Assembly: GCF_009826975.1 (NCBI RefSeq)
Contig: NZ_WUMO01000012.1
Location: 62,001-126,000 of the forward strand
Direction: 5' to 3'
Length of the DNA: 64,000 bases
Source: Flavobacterium sp. HBTb2-11-1
GTDB lineage: Bacteria; Bacteroidota; Bacteroidia; Flavobacteriales; Flavobacteriaceae
Under the pieces are notes generated by a model that was not told the origin of the DNA, did not search any database, and worked only from the letters and a program-made list of their open reading frames with translations. This document shows positions 60,114-64,000 of this stretch, one piece after another (the first letter of the stretch is position 1; the number at the start of each line of letters is the position of its first letter). Both the position numbers and the translations under genes were made by a program.

Positions 60114-60931
60114 GATTGAAATAAGATATAATGTTTTTGATTTTGAGCGGTTGTAAAGCTGTTTCTTTCTTTTACGTTTGAGACATCCATAAAAGAAATA
60201 TGGCGCACGTATTTATAAGCTATAGCATAAAATGGATCGTTTTCTGAAATGGTTCCCAATAATTCTAATTTGAAACTTTCAGGATTCATGCTCATTTGCT
60301 CAGCCGTAAATAAAATGTAGTAGATAAAATCTTCTGGAGTATTGTATTCGAACGTATTAAACAATAAAAGTTTTTGATTCTGCACCACGATAATTTCAAA
60401 ATTACCAGGATTAAAATTCACAATCATTTTTTTGTCGTCATTGTTTCTTGAATTATCCAGAATTTTTTCAACCAAAATGGTATTGGCATGTTTAGAATTA
60501 AAAGACCCTACATTGTCTATCAGGAAATTGTTGATATTCACATAAGGAATATAAACCGAATTCATTTGATAATTAGGGATTTGATCATAAGTAAAGTGAT
60601 CTGTTTCGAATACTTTTGTGGTGTATTGCAGATAACTTCCTAAATAATTCTCATCAAATAAAGCTGTTGGTACAAAAGTTGAAAAAGTGTTATTATGGAT
60701 AACCATTACTTCGTCATAAGTCTCTTTTAATTCAGGATTAACCTTAAAAGCATTGCTGAATAAATCTTCAATTCGGCTTGTTTTGCTAGTGGTGTCAAAC
60801 TTTATTTCTTTGAAAGAAGTAATGACATTGTTTAAAGTATCAAAACAGCAATATGAAAATCCAGTCAGGGAAACCTGAATTGAAAGTTTTCTGTAATTTT
60901 TTGAAGTAATGTTAGTATTTTGTAATGACAT
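60110..60931 (-). CDS. DUF3822 family protein
   Basis: A 273-residue protein from the ATG at 60931 (MSLQNTNITSKNYRKLSIQVS). An upstream in-frame extension to 61051 would add a hydrophobic stretch and make it unlike family members, so I reject that start. DUF3822 proteins are predicted to have an actin-like ATPase fold; here LSIQVSLTGFSYCCFDTL and MIVNFNPGNFEIIVVQNQKLLLFNTFEYNTPEDFIYYI fit that pattern. They sit next to rsmD in many Bacteroidota. The role is unknown; a link with ribosome maturation is only guilt by association. Confidence 0.85.
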   Translation of the reverse strand: MSLQNTNITSKNYRKLSIQVSLTGFSYCCFDTLNNVITSFKEIKFDTTSKTSRIEDLFSNAFKVNPELKETYDEVMVIHNNTFSTFVPTALFDENYLGSYLQYTTKVFETDHFTYDQIPNYQMNSVYIPYVNINNFLIDNVGSFNSKHANTILVEKILDNSRNNDDKKMIVNFNPGNFEIIVVQNQKLLLFNTFEYNTPEDFIYYILFTAEQMSMNPESFKLELLGTISENDPFYAIAYKYVRHISFMDVSNVKERNSFTTAQNQKHYILFQS

Positions 60932-61247
60932 AGTTGATTTACAATTCGTTACCTGTTTTAAATCAAGAAAGAATTTAAGCGACCACAAACTTACAAATAA
61001 AAAAAATAACAATGTCAATTTCAATATCAATGAAAAAGACTTAATCAACATGCAATTTCAAAATTTAATATTGCAAAAAAGTTACCAGAATGTTATCATT
61101 TTGTTTATTATCAGTTATTTAAGTATGTGATTAAAATTTAAGCTTTGAGATTGTTTTTAATTTTCATATTAAACTTGATTTTGTCATTGAAATTGATTTT
61201 TGTCATTGCCATTAAAAAAAACGACCTTTGTATTTCAATTTTATTTT

Positions 61248-62657
61248 ATGAATTCTGCACAGTTTTACGGTATTTTACAAAAACGATTTCCTTTTCCTCC
61301 AACCTATAAGCAGGATATTTTTTTTCAGAAAATTGCAATCTTCCTGACTGAACCTCAAAACGACACGATTTTTGTTTTGAAAGGATATGCCGGAACGGGA
61401 AAAACAACCGTTATTTCTACTATTGTCAATAATTTAGGCGATATCAATAAAAAGTACGTTTTATTGGCGCCAACGGGACGCGCGGCAAAAGTAATTGCCA
61501 ATTATTCTAACAATCCAGCCTTTACAATTCATAAAAAAATATATTTCCCGAAGAAATCTTCTGGAGGAGGAGTGGCTTTTACCAAACAAGTCAACAAACA
61601 TAAAAACACCATTTTTATCGTCGATGAGGCTTCGATGATTTCAGACAGTACTTTAGACAGCGGTTCACTTTTAGACGATTTGATTAATTATGTCTATTCT
61701 GGGCAAAACTGTAAAATGATTCTTTTGGGAGATACGGCGCAGCTTCCGCCAGTAAATTTGGATGTTAGTCCAGCTTTGGATATTGATACTTTGGGTTTTC
61801 ATTACAGTAAAGAAATTGATCATATCGAATTGGATGAAGTAATGCGTCAGGAAGAAAGTTCTGGGATTCTATATAATGCGACAGAATTGCGAGAATTGCT
61901 TAAAGAGAGCTTCATTACCGAATTTCGATTTAATGTAAAGAAATTTAAAGACATTGTTCGCTTGACGGATGGTTATGATATTCAAGATGCGATAAATTCG
62001 GCTTACAGCAATTATAGTATTGAAGATACTGCTTTTATTGTTCGTTCTAATAAAAGAGCAAATCAGTACAATGAACAGATTAGAAGCCGTATTTTATTTA
62101 AAGAAAGCGAACTTTCGGTTGGTGATTTCTTAATGGTAGTTAAGAATAATTATTTCTGGCTGAAAGAAACTGACGAAGCTGGATTTATTGCCAATGGAGA
62201 TATTATTGAAGTTCTGGAGCTTTTCGGAATAAAAGAATTGTACGGATTTAAGTTTGCGAAAGTAAAAATCAGAATGGTCGATTATCCAGAACAAAAGCCT
62301 TTTGAAACGGTTTTAATTTTAGATACTTTAACCAGCGAATCGCCTTCTTTAACGTATGAAGAATCAAATCGTCTATACGAAGAAGTGATGAAAGATTATG
62401 AAGATGAACCAACCAAATACAAAAGATTTCAGAAAGTAAAAGAAAACGAATATTTCAACGGACTTCAAGTTAAATTTTCATACGCAATAACCTGTCATAA
62501 ATCGCAAGGTGGACAATGGAATACTGTATTTATCGAACAGCCATTTTTACCAAACGGAATTGATACTGATTACATTAGATGGCTTTACACCGCTATGACA
62601 CGTGCTAAAAATAAGCTATATTTGATAGGCTTTAAAGACGAGAGTTTTGAAGAATAA
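61248..62657 (+). CDS. RecD-like superfamily 1 DNA helicase
   Basis: ATP-dependent helicase of 469 residues (ATG at 61248; an earlier TTG at 61200 is unlikely). Walker A is LKGYAGTGKTTVISTIV (about 48-64), motif Ia LLAPTGRAAKVI, Walker B TIFIVDEASMIS, motif III MILLGDTAQLPPV, and the C-terminal UvrD_C_2 part has YAITCHKSQGGQWNTVFIE and WLYTAMTRAKNKLYLIG. It lacks the RecD N-terminal domain and any recB/recC neighbours, so it is the stand-alone RecD2/Dda-like form common in Bacteroidota. It probably acts in DNA repair or replication restart. Confidence 0.92.
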   Translation: MNSAQFYGILQKRFPFPPTYKQDIFFQKIAIFLTEPQNDTIFVLKGYAGTGKTTVISTIVNNLGDINKKYVLLAPTGRAAKVIANYSNNPAFTIHKKIYFPKKSSGGGVAFTKQVNKHKNTIFIVDEASMISDSTLDSGSLLDDLINYVYSGQNCKMILLGDTAQLPPVNLDVSPALDIDTLGFHYSKEIDHIELDEVMRQEESSGILYNATELRELLKESFITEFRFNVKKFKDIVRLTDGYDIQDAINSAYSNYSIEDTAFIVRSNKRANQYNEQIRSRILFKESELSVGDFLMVVKNNYFWLKETDEAGFIANGDIIEVLELFGIKELYGFKFAKVKIRMVDYPEQKPFETVLILDTLTSESPSLTYEESNRLYEEVMKDYEDEPTKYKRFQKVKENEYFNGLQVKFSYAITCHKSQGGQWNTVFIEQPFLPNGIDTDYIRWLYTAMTRAKNKLYLIGFKDESFEE

Positions 62658-62662
62658 ATTTT

Positions 62663-62853
62663 AGCCACAGATTAAAAGGATTAAAAAGATTTTTTTGAAT
62701 GCGTTTAAATTTCTCTCGCAGATTTTGCAGATTGAGCGGATTATTAATTTTAAAAACGCAATCAAATAATCTGCTCAATCTGCAAAATCTGCGAGAAACA
62801 AAAATTAAGCATCACACCATTTTAAATCTGTGAAAATCCGTTTAATCTGTGGC
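62663..62853. repeat. nested inverted repeat, 32-bp inner and 19-bp outer arms
   Basis: Inner arms at 62713-62744 and 62764-62795 (words ctcgcagattttgcagatt / aatctgcaaaatctgcgag) differ at one base. Outer arms GCCACAGATTAAAAGGATT (62663-62681) and AATCCGTTTAATCTGTGGC (62835-62853) differ slightly. It has the same nested build as the element at 54534-54740 but different words, and it fills the whole gap between two co-directional genes. Confidence 0.8.
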
Positions 62854-62867
62854 AAAAAAAAATAAAA

Positions 62868-63698
62868 ATGACAACACTAAACGACTTACATTCGATTTCC
62901 TCGACGTTTTCGAATACAGATAAAATGCCGGTTCTGTTTTTAGGACACGGCAGCCCAATGAATGCTATTGAAGAAAATCAGTTTGTGACTGGTTTTCGTA
63001 ATTTAGCAAAAACACTTCCACAACCCAACGCTATTTTATGTGTTTCGGCACATTGGTTTACAAAGGGAACAAAAGTAACTTCGATGGAAATGCCAAGAAC
63101 CATTCACGATTTTGGAGGTTTTCCGCAAGCGCTTTTTGATGTGCAGTATCCAGCAAAAGGAAGTCCAGAATTGGCAGTTGAAACGCAAAAGCTCTTAGAT
63201 CCCGTTATGGTTGAACTAGATGAACATTGGGGATTAGATCATGGCGCTTGGAGCGTGATAAAACATTTGTATCCAAACGCAGATGTTCCCGTAATTCAGC
63301 TGAGTATCGATTATACCAAATCGGGGCAATATCATTTCGAATTGGCTCAAAAACTGCAATCACTTCGCTATAAAGGCGTTTTAATTATCGGAAGCGGTAA
63401 TATTGTCCATAATCTTAGAATGGTTGATTTCAGAAATTTTGATAAAGACAATTACGGTTACGATTGGGCAATTGAAGCGAGAGAAACGGTAAATAATTAT
63501 TTGTTAGACGGAAATTTTCAGCCTTTAATTGATTTTGAAAAACTAAATAAAGCGGTTCAATTGGCGGTTCCAACACCAGAACATTATCTTCCGTTGTTGT
63601 ATACTTTAGGTTTAAAAGATAAAACGGATGAATTGGATTTGTTTAATGATAAACTATTAGCGGGTTCTTTAAGTATGACTTCGGTAAAAATTATGTAA
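62868..63698 (+). CDS. ygiD: YgiD-like 4,5-DOPA extradiol dioxygenase family protein
   Basis: A 276-residue member of the class III extradiol ring-cleavage dioxygenase family (LigB-type, YgiD/plant DODA). Metal-ligand candidates are H27 (LFLGHGSPMNA), H62 (VSAHWF), the histidine in GSGNIVHNLR and the one in TPEHYLPLLY; DEHWGLDHGAWSVIKHLYP is a family signature. In E. coli YgiD is a zinc-binding enzyme active on L-DOPA. The natural substrate in bacteria is unclear. It stands alone between repeat DNA and an XRE gene. Confidence 0.92.
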   Translation: MTTLNDLHSISSTFSNTDKMPVLFLGHGSPMNAIEENQFVTGFRNLAKTLPQPNAILCVSAHWFTKGTKVTSMEMPRTIHDFGGFPQALFDVQYPAKGSPELAVETQKLLDPVMVELDEHWGLDHGAWSVIKHLYPNADVPVIQLSIDYTKSGQYHFELAQKLQSLRYKGVLIIGSGNIVHNLRMVDFRNFDKDNYGYDWAIEARETVNNYLLDGNFQPLIDFEKLNKAVQLAVPTPEHYLPLLYTLGLKDKTDELDLFNDKLLAGSLSMTSVKIM

Positions 63699-63790
63699 TC
63701 AACTTTACGTAATAATTTTTATAATCAAGAAAATCAGTATTTTGACAAGAATGTCGTTAAAATGTCGCAAACAAACCGTTATCAAAATCA

Positions 63791-63803
63791 ACTTTTCAAA
63801 AGT
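63791..63803. promoter_or_regulatory. small palindrome at the promoter of the XRE gene
   Basis: ACTTTTCAAAAGT is a 13-bp palindrome with a central C. It abuts the -7 box TAGTTTTG (63803-63810), which is 25 bp before the XRE ATG. A repressor bound here would block the promoter, so autoregulation is possible. Short A/T-rich symmetry could be chance. Confidence 0.4.
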
Positions 63804-63835
63804 AGTTTTGTCGAAATAATAAATCAAAATTGATT

Positions 63836-64000
63836 ATGAACGAAATTGGAAAAAAGATAAAAGAAATAAGAAAGAAAAAAGGTCTTTCTCAAGAAGAATT
63901 AGCCGAAACTTCAAAAGTAAATTTAAGAACGATTCAGCGCATTGAAAATGACGAAAATGAACCACGTGGGAAAACCTTGAATCTGATTTGTGAAGTTTTA
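63836..64000 (+). CDS. XRE-family HTH regulator (partial, 3' end off window)
   Basis: The first 55 codons of a DNA-binding protein. MNEIGKKIKEIRKKKGLSQE and ELAETSKVNLRTIQRIENDENEPRGKTLNLICEVL form a Cro/C1-type HTH (about residues 3-55). The NLRTIQRIE recognition-helix style is common in Bacteroidota XRE regulators that carry a C-terminal membrane domain; whether this one does cannot be seen. A -7 box and a small palindrome precede it. Confidence 0.85.
   Translation, partial: MNEIGKKIKEIRKKKGLSQEELAETSKVNLRTIQRIENDENEPRGKTLNLICEVL

Noticed and set aside
60932..61051. N-terminal extension of the DUF3822 protein
   Set aside because: It adds a hydrophobic AT-rich leader not expected for the family; the ATG at 60931 gives the usual length.
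60909..61130. Plus-strand 73-residue open frame between DUF3822 and the helicase gene
   Set aside because: It overlaps the DUF3822 start on the other strand, has low-complexity AT-rich composition and no recognisable domain.

Overview
The window is a chromosomal segment of a Bacteroidota bacterium, almost certainly Flavobacterium or a close relative of F. johnsoniae. The evidence is AT-rich DNA, an almost complete lack of Shine-Dalgarno sequences, many TAnnTTTG -7 promoter boxes, SusC/SusD proteins, type IX secretion (T9SS) sorting domains of both the A and B kinds, PorP/SprF and OmpA/PD40 partners, and a RecD-like helicase and DUF3822-rsmD pair typical of the phylum.

Layout. 1-17.5 kb is a chitin utilization locus. 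On the minus strand are an inner-membrane MFS sugar transporter (cut by the left edge) and a LytS/LytTR-type two-component system. Divergent from them run a SusC/SusD pair, a NagB deaminase fused to a PIG-L deacetylase-like domain, a GH20 hexosaminidase and a 1578-residue chitinase with two GH18 domains and a T9SS tail. Together these would cut chitin outside the cell, import the oligomers, trim them to GlcNAc and convert the phosphorylated sugar to fructose-6-phosphate. 17.6-21.4 kb holds a small divergent XRE-regulator pair with a perfect 20-bp palindrome between the genes, a TlpA-like protein, a YbiT-type ABC-F ATPase and a 57-residue lipoprotein. 21.5-23.4 kb is a two-gene Septu-like (PtuA/PtuB) anti-phage module. 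23.6-28.3 kb is housekeeping: pyrR, pyrB, a STAS-like protein, RNase Z, pdxH and a CAP-domain lipoprotein.

28.3-40.3 kb is a minus-strand T9SS surface module: a 2993-residue adhesin with 16 near-identical ~90-residue repeats and a type B sorting domain, followed by PorP/SprF-like and PorE-like proteins. An 814-bp gene-free region precedes it. 41.1-44.7 kb is a polyphosphate cluster (SixA-like phosphatase, ppk1, ppx). 44.7-47.5 kb carries a TMEM175-like channel, a Crp/Fnr regulator and two redox or NAD(P)-binding enzymes. 47.5-49.3 kb is dnaX, which is split across two frames at a run of ten A residues and so very probably uses slippage to make a long tau form. 49.4-54.9 kb has small envelope proteins (NTR-like, NIPSNAP, BON and LysM), the RNase P RNA and a dicarboxylate symporter. 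55.0-59.3 kb is an OmpR-type two-component system divergent from a TonB-dependent receptor, with three ATTAAC direct repeats at exact 11-bp spacing between them. 59.5-64 kb contains rsmD, a DUF3822 gene, a RecD-like helicase, a YgiD-like dioxygenase and the start of another XRE regulator.

The most notable observations are the dnaX slippage site, the Septu-like pair, the two candidate response-regulator operators (LytTR type at 3.3 kb, OmpR type at 57.15 kb), the alternating repeat structure of the giant adhesin, the altered active site of the NagB fusion, and a group of long intergenic inverted repeats. No tRNA, rRNA, CRISPR array, insertion sequence or integrase was recognised.
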